Shown in pieces: positions 36,226 to 44,966 of a stretch of 64,000 nt of DNA. This DNA is from Limnohabitans sp. 2KL-51 (GTDB lineage Bacteria > Pseudomonadota > Gammaproteobacteria > Burkholderiales > Burkholderiaceae_C), in assembly GCF_003063645.1 (NCBI RefSeq), contig NZ_NESJ01000013.1:62001-126000 (forward strand), in the 5' to 3' direction. The notes under the pieces are model-generated. The model searched no databases, was not told where the DNA came from, and worked only from the letters and a program-made list of their open reading frames with translations. Position numbers and translations under genes: made by a program. The first letter of the stretch is position 1. Each line of letters opens with the position of its first letter.

Positions 36226-36552
36226 ATGGCGTTTGAGATTCACTACTTCCATGAGCGCGTTTACGCAGAGGTGCATTCATGGCCAGTTGACGTTCTGGCC
36301 GACTATGCGCGGTTGGTTGAACTTCTCGCGGAGCATGGGCCGAGTCTTCGCTTGCCACATTCACGCGCTTTTGGTGATGGGTTGTTCGAGTTACGTCCGC
36401 GTGGGCGATCGGGCATTGGTCGGGCGTTTTATTGTTTTTTGATGGGGAAGAGAATCGTCGTTCTGCATGCGTTTATCAAGAAGTCGCAGCAGACCCCTGA
36501 CAACGAATTGAAGATGGCACGAAAGCGCCTGAAGGAGGTGATGCATGGCTGA
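36226..36552 (+). CDS. higB: HigB/RelE-type toxin (Gp49-like)
   Basis: 108 residues of the RelE/HigB superfamily, phage Gp49-like branch (PF05973). RAFGDGLFELRPRGRSGIGR (about 47-66) is the conserved core, followed by RAFYCFLMGKRIVVLHAFIK and the basic C-terminal helix. These toxins cleave ribosome-bound mRNA. The antitoxin gene overlaps it by 8 bases. Toxin-first order is typical of higBA. Its base composition is less GC-rich than neighbouring genes, which suggests acquisition. Confidence 0.9.
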   Translation: MAFEIHYFHERVYAEVHSWPVDVLADYARLVELLAEHGPSLRLPHSRAFGDGLFELRPRGRSGIGRAFYCFLMGKRIVVLHAFIKKSQQTPDNELKMARKRLKEVMHG

Positions 36553-36862
36553 CTTGAAGTACAAACCGGTTCCTCATAATCACGCTGAATTTTTGGCGGC
36601 TGCAAGGCAACGCCCGGGATTTAATGAGGCCTACGACAGCCTTGAACTCGAATACACCGTTGCAAGCCAGATGCTTAAAGCGCGAGCCAAAGCTGGCTTG
36701 ACGCAAGACGCAGTCGCAGAGCGCATGGGCACCACGAAGAGTGCAATTTCGCGCTTGGAGGGTGCCGGCCGTCACGCTCCATCGTTGGCTACTTTGAAAA
36801 AATACGCCGCCGCGGTTGGCTGTGATTTACAAGTAAAGTTTGTGCCGCAAAAAGTAGCGTGA
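36545..36862 (+). CDS. higA: HigA-type antitoxin (XRE helix-turn-helix)
   Basis: 105 residues. An N-terminal toxin-binding segment leads to an XRE helix-turn-helix at about 41-95: ARAKAGLTQDAVAERMGTTK, SAISRLEGAGRHAPSLATLK. AAGGAGG lies 5 bases before the ATG, inside the toxin gene, and should give high antitoxin translation. It neutralises the upstream toxin and probably represses the operon through the palindrome at 36201-36218. Confidence 0.92.
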   Translation: MADLKYKPVPHNHAEFLAAARQRPGFNEAYDSLELEYTVASQMLKARAKAGLTQDAVAERMGTTKSAISRLEGAGRHAPSLATLKKYAAAVGCDLQVKFVPQKVA

Positions 36863-36939
36863 CGACGAACTGGTCATTCGTCAAAAAGCTCGAAGCCTAA
36901 GGCCCCCAAGTGCCACGGGTGTGCAATAGGTCGGCTTGA

Positions 36940-37797
36940 TCACTTGCGCACGGCCGGCACCTCGATGGGCAAGCCCTCACCGCGCCACATCAGGTACAGC
37001 GCCAGTTGCCGCATCTCCAAGGCACCCCAAGGCGGGGTTTCGGCGCGAATACCGGCATAACAACTGCGCAAGCGCCGCTCCAGCGATCCCGGTTTTTGCC
37101 ATTCCAGACGGTACACCGGGTAGCCATTGGGCTGCCCTTGACTGAGCGCGTCGGTGTACAGGCGTTGCCCAAAATTTTGGTCATGGCATTGGGCGCACGA
37201 CAAATTCATTTGGCCTTGGCGTTGTGAAAACAGAGCCGCTCCTGCTTGCCAGTGACTGCGGGCAGCACCGCCAATGTCTACCCGCAAGGGCATGCCTTTG
37301 GAGGCCTGCGTCACCAGCAGGCTCAAGCCAAGCAAGGCATCAGAATCGTACATGTGTGGCGCTGCTTGCTGATGGCGCGTGGTGCATTGGTTGATGCGGT
37401 CTTCGAGGTTGAACAGTCGCCCGCTGGCAGCGTCGATGGCGGGGTAACGCGTGGCGACGCCTTTCATGCTGCTAGCGACTGCACCATGGCAACTGGCGCA
37501 GGATTTGCCGTTGGCGGCACTGGGTTGGCCCCAAGCTTGCGCTCCTTGGCTCAGCCAGAGTTGGGCGGGGTTGGCAAATTCGTCCGCTTGTAAGGCTTGC
37601 ACATCCTTGCCCGAGTAATGCAAGCCCGATTTGAGCTGCGACAAAGGCAAACTACGTGCGGGTGGCTCTGGCGTCTGCGCAACGGCGTACCCACTGCCCC
37701 CCCACAACGCGAGGAACATAAAGACCAACAAGCACACCTTGATCAAGGTGCGCTCACACCCTGCTGCGGACATCGACGCGAACGCTCGGATGCCCAT
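36940..37797 (-). CDS. soxA: Sulfur-oxidation dihaem cytochrome SoxA
   Basis: 285 residues. A signal peptide with core VCLLVFMFLALWGGSGYAVA is cleaved near residue 41. Two haem c sites are present, CASCH (100-104) and CAQCH (201-205), plus the active-site cysteine C246 in LRSCYAGIRAE that carries the persulfide ligand in SoxAX. With SoxX it forms the periplasmic enzyme that links a sulfur compound to the SoxY cysteine. The start lies 4 bases after the soxZ stop. It is the last gene of the six-gene operon; soxB does not follow. Confidence 0.93.
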   Translation of the reverse strand: MGIRAFASMSAAGCERTLIKVCLLVFMFLALWGGSGYAVAQTPEPPARSLPLSQLKSGLHYSGKDVQALQADEFANPAQLWLSQGAQAWGQPSAANGKSCASCHGAVASSMKGVATRYPAIDAASGRLFNLEDRINQCTTRHQQAAPHMYDSDALLGLSLLVTQASKGMPLRVDIGGAARSHWQAGAALFSQRQGQMNLSCAQCHDQNFGQRLYTDALSQGQPNGYPVYRLEWQKPGSLERRLRSCYAGIRAETPPWGALEMRQLALYLMWRGEGLPIEVPAVRK

Positions 37798-37801
37798 GCG
37801 C

Positions 37802-38137
37802 TCAGGGACTGCTTTTGGGCAAGACCGGCAATGTTTGCCGCAAGCTGCCTTTGACGCCCCGGTCATCGGTCCACGCCACATGCATTTCGGCCGTTTGGTC
37901 CGCTCGCACAAAAAATTCAAACAAAGGATTGGCCGAGATCCCCGAAGAAGGCTCCACACGGAACACCTCTTGCTGGCCCCAAGTGCAAGTCAGTGACTGG
38001 ATCACGTTGCGCGGCACCAACTTGCCCAACAGGTCTTGCAGATAACCCGTGTCCATGGGGTGCTGCACCAGCAGACGGACTTTGACCACGTCGCCCGCAA
38101 GAACGCGTTCAGGCCATTGGATGCGTGCAAATGCCAT
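37802..38137 (-). CDS. soxZ: Sulfur-carrier complex protein SoxZ
   Basis: 111 residues, the usual SoxZ length, without a signal peptide as normal (it is exported with SoxY). ARIQWPERVLAGDVVKVRLL is the first strand pair and GISANPLFEFFVRADQTAEM the conserved centre; WTDDRG follows. It binds SoxY to present the carrier cysteine. The gene starts 2 bases after the soxY stop. Confidence 0.92.
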   Translation of the reverse strand: MAFARIQWPERVLAGDVVKVRLLVQHPMDTGYLQDLLGKLVPRNVIQSLTCTWGQQEVFRVEPSSGISANPLFEFFVRADQTAEMHVAWTDDRGVKGSLRQTLPVLPKSSP

Positions 38138-38139
38138 GG

Positions 38140-38625
38140 TCAGGAAGCGTCGACGCAAGCCGACTCGGTGACGATGATTTCCATCTGGCCATAACGAAAC
38201 TCGCCATTGGACAGGCGTGCCAAAGCGACCACTTGCTGGGTGCCCGCCAAGCGCAGGCGCGTGCTGACTTCGGCACGTCCGTTCCACGGCCCCAAATGGA
38301 AAACCGCCATGCGGGTCACCGGATTGCGCTGAGACAACAGGTAAACATGCGTCACATGGTCTTGGGGCGTCATGGGGCTTTGCACTTGAACCGTGACGGG
38401 CACCAAAGTGCCGTTGTCGGCCAACACGGGGGCCACCCATTTCACGTCTTGCTCTAACACACGAGCGCCTTGGGTCAGGGGCTCGATCATTTTCGCCACG
38501 CTCAACAACTGGCCCGATGCCATGTCTTGGGCTTGGCTGGGCCACAGCTGAACAGCAGCCCCATAAAGTCCGGCCCGCAGCACTTGCCGCAAGCCTTCAC
38601 GACGGGTCAATGTGGGCCACTTCAT
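38140..38625 (-). CDS. soxY: SoxY-like sulfur carrier with altered C-terminal motif
   Basis: 161 residues. The N terminus TRREGLRQVLRAGLYGAAVQ is a Tat-type signal. The immunoglobulin-like body (VKWVAPVLADNGTLVPVTVQ, VFHLGPWNGRAEVSTRLRLA) fits SoxY. The carrier tail is unusual: the canonical swinging arm ends GGCGG, whereas this protein ends TESACVDAS with a single cysteine, C157. The cysteine is kept but its glycine-rich flanks and terminal position are lost. The gene overlaps soxX by 4 bases. Confidence 0.85.
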   Translation of the reverse strand: MKWPTLTRREGLRQVLRAGLYGAAVQLWPSQAQDMASGQLLSVAKMIEPLTQGARVLEQDVKWVAPVLADNGTLVPVTVQVQSPMTPQDHVTHVYLLSQRNPVTRMAVFHLGPWNGRAEVSTRLRLAGTQQVVALARLSNGEFRYGQMEIIVTESACVDAS

Positions 38626-39038
38626 GGCGTGGCCTTGCTGGGCAAAAACAGGTAACTCAAGATGTCTTCAAGCCCCTGCGCCGTCAAAATAGTTTGCCCC
38701 TTGTAGGGGTTCGCCACCTTGTTCAAACCCTCGGTACTGAAATAGGCGGGCATGATGGTTTGCGGGTTAAAGCGCCGGGCATCGGCGATGCGCTCGCGGG
38801 CTTGAGCCTTCGTGCTGCGCTCGGCCAAACCGACCAAAGACGGACCAAGTGCACCACCCGCAGGCAAACCCGGCACTTGGTGGCACAGCGCACAGCCGCT
38901 GTCTTGTCTTTGCAAAAGCAAGGCTTTGCCCCGATCCGGCGAGCCAGATTGAAGGGCATCAGGCGTTTGCGCAGCAGCCCAGCCCCAGCCAGCGCTGCAC
39001 ACCAAGGCCCCCACCCGCGCCAAGCCCAGCACCGTCAT
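38622..39038 (-). CDS. soxX: Sulfur-oxidation monohaem cytochrome SoxX
   Basis: 138 residues. The signal peptide ends near AAAQ (residue 24). One haem c site CALCH (49-53) and a distal methionine M96 in TIMPAYF identify SoxX; GGALGPSLVGLAER and GLEDILSYLFLP complete the class I cytochrome fold. It partners SoxA. Its start overlaps the stop of the molybdenum hydroxylase large subunit by 4 bases and its stop overlaps soxY, which ties the two systems into one transcript. Confidence 0.93.
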   Translation of the reverse strand: MTVLGLARVGALVCSAGWGWAAAQTPDALQSGSPDRGKALLLQRQDSGCALCHQVPGLPAGGALGPSLVGLAERSTKAQARERIADARRFNPQTIMPAYFSTEGLNKVANPYKGQTILTAQGLEDILSYLFLPSKATP

Positions 39039-41203
39039 GCGCGAGCCAAAGTCAAACCATGGTTTTTCAGAGGCAAGCTGCGGATGCGTTTGCCCAAAGC
39101 GGCCGAAATGGCATTGGCCACCGCCGGAGCCAAAGGCGCCTGGGCGGGCTCGCCCACCCCGCCCCAGAAGCCGCCTGTGGGGGCAATCACCACGTCCACC
39201 TTGGGCATTTCGTTCAAACGCATCATGCGGTAATCGTGGAAGTTGGATTGCTCCACTCGCCCATCCTTGATGGTGTTTTCGCCCCAGAAGATGGCGGTCA
39301 AACCGTGTACCACGCTGCCCTGGAACTGGGCCACGATGTTGTCGGGGTTGACGGCGTAACCAGGGTCAATGCCGATCACGATGCGGTGGATCTTGACCTC
39401 GTTTTTGGCGTTGATCGAGACATCACACACGCAAGCCGTCCAGCTGCCATAACCGTCAGTAGCGGCCACGCCCCGGAACACACCCGGTGCCGGTTTTTTG
39501 TCCCAACCGGCTGCCTTGGTCACGGCCAACAAGATGGCCCGGTCGCGGTTGGCCTTTTCGTTGTTGGGCAGCATGGCCAAGCGGTACGCCACCGGGTCTT
39601 GCGCTGCAGCCTGGGCCATCTCGTCAATGAAACACTCACGCCCAAACGGGTTTTGTGAATGCCCCACGGTGCGCCAAAAACCCACGGGCACATTGGTGTT
39701 GCGCTGGGCATAGTCCACCAAGGTGTTCGGGATGTCGTAGGGGTGGTCGTTGAAACAAGCCACCGCCTGACCGTCCACCCCTTTGGGCAAGGGCAGCTTC
39801 AGCAAGGTGGCCAAGATGGATGGGGCACTGACGCGGATGTGCAGTGCCTCGGCTTTGCCCGTGGCGCTCAAGCCCGCCTTGAAACGCATCAGACTGGCCG
39901 GACGGTACAAGCCATGCTGGATTTCCTCTTCACGAGACCACAGCATTTTGATGGGCTTGCCGGGCATGGCCTTGGCGATCGTGACGGCTTGGCGCGTGAA
40001 GTCTTGCGGGCTTTTGCGCCCAAGACCCCCACCCAATTGCATGGGGTGCACTTTCACATTGGCCTGGGGCACGCCTGCTGTCGCAGCCGCCACTGCCAAG
40101 GTGGATTCCGGGTTTTGCGTTGAGCACCACACATCGAGTTGGTCGCCCTGCAGCCAAGCGGTACACACCATGGGCTCCATGGTGGCGTGCGCCAAATAGG
40201 GCGTGAAGTACTCGGCCTCGATGACCTTTGCAGCCTTGCTCAGCGCATCAGCCGTGTTGCCGTCGTTGCGGGCCACCGCCAGTTCTGGTTGCTCCATACC
40301 GGCTTTGAAGTGGGCCATGATGGCGGCGCTGCTCAAGGTGCCGTGCTCGCCCACATCCCAGTCCACCGCCACATCGCGAAGCGCTTCTTTGGCACGCCAC
40401 CAGTTGTCGGCTACCACGGCCACAAAGGTGCCCAAATTCAACACCTTGACGATGCCCCTGCGGTTTTCCACCTTGGAGGCGTCCATGCTTTTGACGGTGC
40501 CGTTGAACACGGGTGAAGCCGCAATGGCCGCGTGCAGCATGCCAGGCACTTGGGCGTCGATGCCGTACTTGACACGGCCGGTCACGATGTCGGGAATATC
40601 CACACGGGGAATGGACTTGCCGATCAATGTCCAGTCTTTGGGGTCTTTGAGTTTGACGTCTTTGGGGGCTTCCAGCTTGGCGGCCGCTGCGGCCAATTTG
40701 CCGTAGCTGAGCGTGCGCTTGCTGGGCAGGTGGGTGACTTTGCTCAGCGCTGCTTTGCACTCGCTGGCTGGCACGCCCCATTGCTGGGCAGCCGCGGCGA
40801 TCAGCATCTCGCGCCCGGTGGCACCCGCTTTGCGCAGGTATTCCTGCGAATTGCGGATGGTGCGACTGCCCACCGAAGCCATGTCGCCATAGGCGCGTTT
40901 GGTGCGCAGGTTTTCATGCGCTGTGGCGTACTCGACGCGCACTTTCTTCCAATCGGCCTCCAACTCCTCGGCAATCATCATGGGCGCAGAAGTCATGCTG
41001 CCTTGGCCCATTTCAGCGCGGGCGTAGCGGATGACAATCGTGTCGTTGGGCTCGATTTCGAGCCACACATTCAGCTGGGGCGTTGCGGCCGCTTGGGCGC
41101 TTTGTGGAACGAAAAATCCCATCGACAAGCCCGCCGTAGCGGTGCTGGAGATCTTTAAGAAATGGCGGCGGTCCATGCCGGAGGTCAGTTCTGGGGTGCT
41201 CAT
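39035..41203 (-). CDS. Xanthine-dehydrogenase-family molybdenum subunit (IorB-like), Tat-exported
   Basis: 722 residues of the isoquinoline 1-oxidoreductase beta/aldehyde dehydrogenase branch of molybdenum hydroxylases. A Tat signal [20 protein letters not shown] at residues 10-29 sends it to the periplasm. Cofactor-binding segments include [13 protein letters not shown] and [17 protein letters not shown], and the catalytic glutamate is E685 in [13 protein letters not shown]. The ATG at 41203 overlaps the iron-sulfur subunit gene. There is no FAD subunit, so electrons should pass to a cytochrome; SoxX and SoxA are encoded next. Substrate (aldehyde, N-heterocycle or sulfur compound) is unknown. 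Confidence 0.92.
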   Translation of the reverse strand: MSTPELTSGMDRRHFLKISSTATAGLSMGFFVPQSAQAAATPQLNVWLEIEPNDTIVIRYARAEMGQGSMTSAPMMIAEELEADWKKVRVEYATAHENLRTKRAYGDMASVGSRTIRNSQEYLRKAGATGREMLIAAAAQQWGVPASECKAALSKVTHLPSKRTLSYGKLAAAAAKLEAPKDVKLKDPKDWTLIGKSIPRVDIPDIVTGRVKYGIDAQVPGMLHAAIAASPVFNGTVKSMDASKVENRRGIVKVLNLGTFVAVVADNWWRAKEALRDVAVDWDVGEHGTLSSAAIMAHFKAGMEQPELAVARNDGNTADALSKAAKVIEAEYFTPYLAHATMEPMVCTAWLQGDQLDVWCSTQNPESTLAVAAATAGVPQANVKVHPMQLGGGLGRKSPQDFTRQAVTIAKAMPGKPIKMLWSREEEIQHGLYRPASLMRFKAGLSATGKAEALHIRVSAPSILATLLKLPLPKGVDGQAVACFNDHPYDIPNTLVDYAQRNTNVPVGFWRTVGHSQNPFGRECFIDEMAQAAAQDPVAYRLAMLPNNEKANRDRAILLAVTKAAGWDKKPAPGVFRGVAATDGYGSWTACVCDVSINAKNEVKIHRIVIGIDPGYAVNPDNIVAQFQGSVVHGLTAIFWGENTIKDGRVEQSNFHDYRMMRLNEMPKVDVVIAPTGGFWGGVGEPAQAPLAPAVANAISAALGKRIRSLPLKNHGLTLARA

Positions 41204-41658
41204 GCGCGGGTCCCTTTCTTGGCAGCGGCGTGGATGGCGGTGCGCATGCGGGCGTAGGTGCCACAACGGCAAATGTTGGTCATCGCGGCATCGATGTCTT
41301 CATCGGTGGGTTTGGGCTTTTTCTTGAGCAGGGCTACTGCAGCGAGCATCTGGCCGCCCTGGCAGTAACCGCACTGAGGCACTTGGTGGTCGATCCAGGC
41401 TTGTTGCACGGCGTGCAAGCGGCCCTTGTCGGCCAAGCCTTCGATGGTGATGACCTTTTGCCCCGCAGCACCCGAGACCGGGTAAGTACAAGAGCGCACC
41501 GGCTCACCATTGAGCAAGACGGTGCAAGAGCCACATTGGGCCACGCCACAGCCGAATTTGGGGCCTTTGATGTCGAGTTCATCGCGCAATGCCCACAACA
41601 AGGGCATTTCGGGTTCGACATCCAGCGTGTGGGATTTGCCGTTGACGCTTAATTTCAT
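41200..41658 (-). CDS. [2Fe-2S] subunit of molybdenum hydroxylase (IorA-like)
   Basis: 152 residues, full length for the family. The plant-type cluster is held by C37, C42, C45 and C57 ([18 protein letters not shown] onward); the second cluster by C96, C99, C130 and C132 ([11 protein letters not shown] and [11 protein letters not shown]). It passes electrons from the molybdenum centre to the acceptor. GGAGA lies about 11 bases upstream of the ATG. It has no signal peptide and is expected to travel with the Tat-exported large subunit. It heads the operon that runs through soxA. Confidence 0.95.
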   Translation of the reverse strand: MKLSVNGKSHTLDVEPEMPLLWALRDELDIKGPKFGCGVAQCGSCTVLLNGEPVRSCTYPVSGAAGQKVITIEGLADKGRLHAVQQAWIDHQVPQCGYCQGGQMLAAVALLKKKPKPTDEDIDAAMTNICRCGTYARMRTAIHAAAKKGTRA

Positions 41659-41692
41659 GGGGACAGTCTCCGTGGTGAAAGCTTTGCATTCC

Positions 41693-41721
41693 ACTATGTC
41701 GTGATCTCTGGGTTAAAGCAA
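41693..41721 (-). promoter_or_regulatory. Candidate promoter of the Mo-hydroxylase/Sox operon
   Basis: On the minus strand TTGCTT and CATAGT are spaced by 17 bases, with the -10 box 34 bases before the iron-sulfur subunit ATG. Each box matches only part of the consensus, so it may need an activator. No other promoter is apparent in the tightly packed six genes. Confidence 0.35.
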
Positions 41722-41888
41722 CCTGACTAAAACCTAGAAGGTCCTTGCGCGCATGCCGTTTTGTCACCCATGCGACGCGTTTGGGTTGCCGTTGCGCTTT
41801 TCAGGTGTGGCCCAAGACATGGGCTTGGGTTCACAATCCTCCCTTTACCCCGCATCGGCATTTCAACGGAGTCACTTGTCTTGTGAGC

Positions 41889-42662
41889 ATGGAATACGCA
41901 CCCCTTGGCTTGATCGGACTGCTGACGCCGCAGGCCAATACCACCGTTGAACCTGAAGCCTGGGCCTTGTTGCCCACAGGCTATTCGCTCATCAATGGTC
42001 GCCTCGTCAGCCAGGCACCCAGTCTGGATCAGCGATTGCTGGATTACTTTGACCAGCTTGAATCCAGCATGCTTCAATTTGGCAATGCCCCGCTGTCGGT
42101 TCTGGCACTGGCCTGCACCGGCTCATCCTATTTGATGGGCCGCGAAAAAGAGGCGCAATGGGTGCACGCTTGGCAAGCGCGCCTGAACATCCCCGTCGTC
42201 ACCGCCGGTATGGCCGTGGCAGCAGCCTTAAAGACATTGGGCGCTCGTCGGTTGGATTTGCTCTCGCCTTACCCCGCTGACCTCACTCAAGCCAGCATCG
42301 CCTATTGGAAGTCGCATGGTTTTGACATTGGCACAGTTCAGGCTGTGAACTCATCAGATCCTGGTTTTCATGCCATTTACACCACCTCCAGCGAATCGGC
42401 CAACAGCGCAGCCCAAGCTTTAAGCGCATCAAGCGCTGACGCTGTCTTGATGCTGGGCACGGGCATGCCTAGTCTGAAAACGCTGTTGACTCAACGCGCT
42501 CGCCCCGGCCCGCCGTGGTTGTCGAGCATGCTGGCGTTGATGTGGCAATCGGTCGCAGCCATTCCCAGTACCCCCCCAAGGCCATCTGACCTTCAAACCT
42601 GGCTGGATGCCGGGCACTGGGCTGACAGAGCTCAGGCCATGGGCTTCGCTCGCAAGGCATGA
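41889..42662 (+). CDS. Asp/Glu racemase-superfamily protein (maleate isomerase/AMDase-like), single cysteine
   Basis: 257 residues. GLIGLLTPQANTTVEPEAWA matches the TPxxNTxVEPE region of maleate isomerase and arylmalonate decarboxylase. The first catalytic cysteine is C76 in LALACTGSSYLMG. The second position, normally cysteine in SCTN-type motifs, is G190 in MLGTGMPSL. The ATG at 41889 puts these at family positions. The overlapping downstream monooxygenase gene suggests a shared pathway. With one cysteine it is unlikely to be a normal racemase; an isomerase, hydratase or decarboxylase remains possible. Confidence 0.75.
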   Translation: MEYAPLGLIGLLTPQANTTVEPEAWALLPTGYSLINGRLVSQAPSLDQRLLDYFDQLESSMLQFGNAPLSVLALACTGSSYLMGREKEAQWVHAWQARLNIPVVTAGMAVAAALKTLGARRLDLLSPYPADLTQASIAYWKSHGFDIGTVQAVNSSDPGFHAIYTTSSESANSAAQALSASSADAVLMLGTGMPSLKTLLTQRARPGPPWLSSMLALMWQSVAAIPSTPPRPSDLQTWLDAGHWADRAQAMGFARKA

Positions 42663-43861
42663 ACATCCAACCCGTCGTCATTTCTGGTGCGGGCCCCGTC
42701 GGCTTGGTGTTGGCCATGCGGCTGGGTCACATGGGCATCGCTTGCACGGTGCTCGAATCAGCGCCCGAGTTGGCGCGCGGTTTGCGCGCCTCCACGTTTC
42801 ATCCCCCCACGCTGGACATGCTGCAAGCGCATGGCATCACGGCCGGATTGATCGCAGCGGGATTGATCGCCCCCACCTGGCAAGTGCGCATGCACTCAAC
42901 GGGCCAGTACGCCGAATTTGACCTGTCTGTCTTGAAAGACGACACCGCGCACCCCTATCGCTTGCAATGTGAGCAATGGCGCTTGTCTGAACTGTTGTTG
43001 GCACACATCCAGACCCATTTGCCCCATGTGCAGGTGCATTGGGGCAGTCCGCTGATCGGTTTTTCGCAAACTGACCACTCAGTCAAGGTGCAATACCAGT
43101 CGCCAGACGGCCATCTGCATCAGCTGGAGGCCTCCTTTTTAGTGGGCGCTGATGGCGGCCACAGCACGGTGCGAAAACAATTGAATTTGGAATTCGATGG
43201 CTTGACTTTCCCGGAGACCACCATCCTGGCCACCACCCGGTTTGCGTTCCATGAACACTTGCCAAGTCTTTCCTACATCAATTACTGCTGGAGCGAACGT
43301 GGCACTTTCAGTTTGCTGCGGCTGCGTGATTTATGGCGCGTGAGTTTGTATCCGGATGAGGGGGAAAGCATCGAAGAGGCCACTTCAGACACCGCAGTCC
43401 AAGAAAAGATGCAGCGCATCTGGCTACGCCACGAAGCCTACGATGTCCTGGAAATCCGACCCTACCGGATTCACCAGCGGGTGGTGAAACAGTACGTCAA
43501 CGGTCGTGTGGTTTTGGTCGGCGATGCCGCCCATCTCAACAGCCCCAGTGGCGGCATGGGCATGAACGGCGGCATCCACGATGCGTTCAACCTGAGCGAA
43601 AAACTGGGTGCCATATTGGATGGGAAATGCGGCCTTGAAGCTTTGGCTTTGTATGAGCGTCAACGCCGCCCGATCGCCATCTCGCATGTGCTGGAGCAAT
43701 CGGGCCGCAACCGTGCGCGCATGCAGGAGCGGGACATGTCCAAACGCCAGGCCGCCATGGCGGAATTGCAGCGCAAGGCCAGCGACCCTGTCCTGCACAA
43801 AGCCCATTTGCTCAACACCTCGATGATCACCGGCTTGCGGGAGTCTGCCGCCTTGACGTGA
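42659..43861 (+). CDS. FAD-dependent aromatic-type monooxygenase
   Basis: 400 residues of the p-hydroxybenzoate hydroxylase (FAD_binding_3) family. The Rossmann motif is VVISGAGPVGLVLAMRLGHM (6-25), the DG motif is FLVGADGGHSTVRKQL, and the ribityl-binding GD motif is VVLVGDAAHLNSPSGGMGMN. It hydroxylates a small aromatic or related ring with NAD(P)H and oxygen. It overlaps the racemase-like gene by 4 bases and converges with a tctC gene, which may bind the same compound. Confidence 0.9.
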   Translation: MNIQPVVISGAGPVGLVLAMRLGHMGIACTVLESAPELARGLRASTFHPPTLDMLQAHGITAGLIAAGLIAPTWQVRMHSTGQYAEFDLSVLKDDTAHPYRLQCEQWRLSELLLAHIQTHLPHVQVHWGSPLIGFSQTDHSVKVQYQSPDGHLHQLEASFLVGADGGHSTVRKQLNLEFDGLTFPETTILATTRFAFHEHLPSLSYINYCWSERGTFSLLRLRDLWRVSLYPDEGESIEEATSDTAVQEKMQRIWLRHEAYDVLEIRPYRIHQRVVKQYVNGRVVLVGDAAHLNSPSGGMGMNGGIHDAFNLSEKLGAILDGKCGLEALALYERQRRPIAISHVLEQSGRNRARMQERDMSKRQAAMAELQRKASDPVLHKAHLLNTSMITGLRESAALT

Positions 43862-43883
43862 TCTTCCAGGGCTAATGCCTGCA

Positions 43884-44858
43884 TCACTGCGCCTTGAGCT
43901 GGCCGGCCGTGATCACCGGCCCCCATTTCTTGATTTCTTGCTCCAGAAAAGTCTGAAATTCGGGTTTGTCCAGCCCCAAAGGCTGCATGCCCAATTCGGC
44001 CAATTTGGTGCGCATTTCCGGTTGCGCCAGTATGCGCGCCATGTCCGCACGCAAACGCTCTTGCACCTGCAGGGGCGTTTTTGCGGGCACCGACAAGCCG
44101 AACCAGGCGTCGCCTACGGCACCGGGCACCGTTTCAGACAATGTGGGCACTTGGGTGAATTCATTGTCACGATGATGCCCTGTCACCGCCAATGCACGCA
44201 CTCGCCCGCCCTTGATGTGGGGTGCTGATGCAATCAGTGCATTGAACATGAAGTCAATCTGCCCGCCCATCAAATCATTGAACGCCGGCCCCGACCCCTT
44301 GTAGGGAATATGAACCATCTGAACCTTTGCCAATTGCTTGAGCAATTCGCCTGTCAGATTGCCCGCAGACCCCACACCCGCAGAGCCATAGTTGATCTTG
44401 CCCGGCTGCAGCCGAATCATGTTCAGTAAATCCTGAACATTTTTAGCCGGATGGTCAGCCCGAACGATCAAGGCATTGGTGAACGTGCCGAACAAGTTGA
44501 GATGGACAAAGTCACTCAATGGCTTGTAATTTGTGATCTGGCCCATGAGCGGGCCCGTGGTCATGGCGGCACCGTTGCTGAGCAAAACCGTATAGCCATC
44601 GGGTGCGGCCTTGGCAGCGAAGTCTGTGCCCAAGACCGACCCATTGCCGCCCCGGTTGTCCACGATCACCGATTGCCCCAAAGCCAATCCAAGCCGCTCC
44701 GACAGCAAACGGGCCACCGTGTCGGCAGACCCCCCCGCCGCAAAAGGCACGATGAATTTGATGGGCTTTTGCGGGTACGCCGTTTGAGCAGCCAAGCTGC
44801 CGCCCCACCCACCAGCAAGCAACAAGGTGCTTTGCAACAAGCTGCGACGCGAGGCCAT
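43884..44858 (-). CDS. Bug/TctC-family periplasmic solute-binding protein (6)
   Basis: 324 residues from the ATG at 44858, which is preceded by GGAGGGG at ideal spacing. The signal peptide is SRRSLLQSTLLLAGGWGGSL, cleaved near LAA. The mature part has AYPQKPIKFIVPFAAGGSAD and VDNRGGNGSVLGTD, the Bug signature. It lies between the FAD monooxygenase (convergent) and hppD (same strand, 108 bases upstream). Confidence 0.92.
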   Translation of the reverse strand: MASRRSLLQSTLLLAGGWGGSLAAQTAYPQKPIKFIVPFAAGGSADTVARLLSERLGLALGQSVIVDNRGGNGSVLGTDFAAKAAPDGYTVLLSNGAAMTTGPLMGQITNYKPLSDFVHLNLFGTFTNALIVRADHPAKNVQDLLNMIRLQPGKINYGSAGVGSAGNLTGELLKQLAKVQMVHIPYKGSGPAFNDLMGGQIDFMFNALIASAPHIKGGRVRALAVTGHHRDNEFTQVPTLSETVPGAVGDAWFGLSVPAKTPLQVQERLRADMARILAQPEMRTKLAELGMQPLGLDKPEFQTFLEQEIKKWGPVITAGQLKAQ

Positions 44859-44966
44859 GACCCCTCCAGAAATTTCAGAGCGCGCTTGTTCGGGTTGACT
44901 CTTCATGGCGTGCAGGCTGGTTTGAAAGCTCAGATTCAAGCACATTGGCAGATGTGATGTCTACTT

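Noticed and set aside
36863..36940. A second attC site closing the toxin-antitoxin cassette
   Set aside because: GAAGCCTAAGGCC is present, but no RYYYAAC/GTTRRRY pair or fitting stem can be drawn.
36940..41658. A complete thiosulfate-oxidising sox cluster
   Set aside because: soxB, soxC and soxD are absent from the window and soxY lacks its normal carrier tail, so the standard pathway cannot be claimed.
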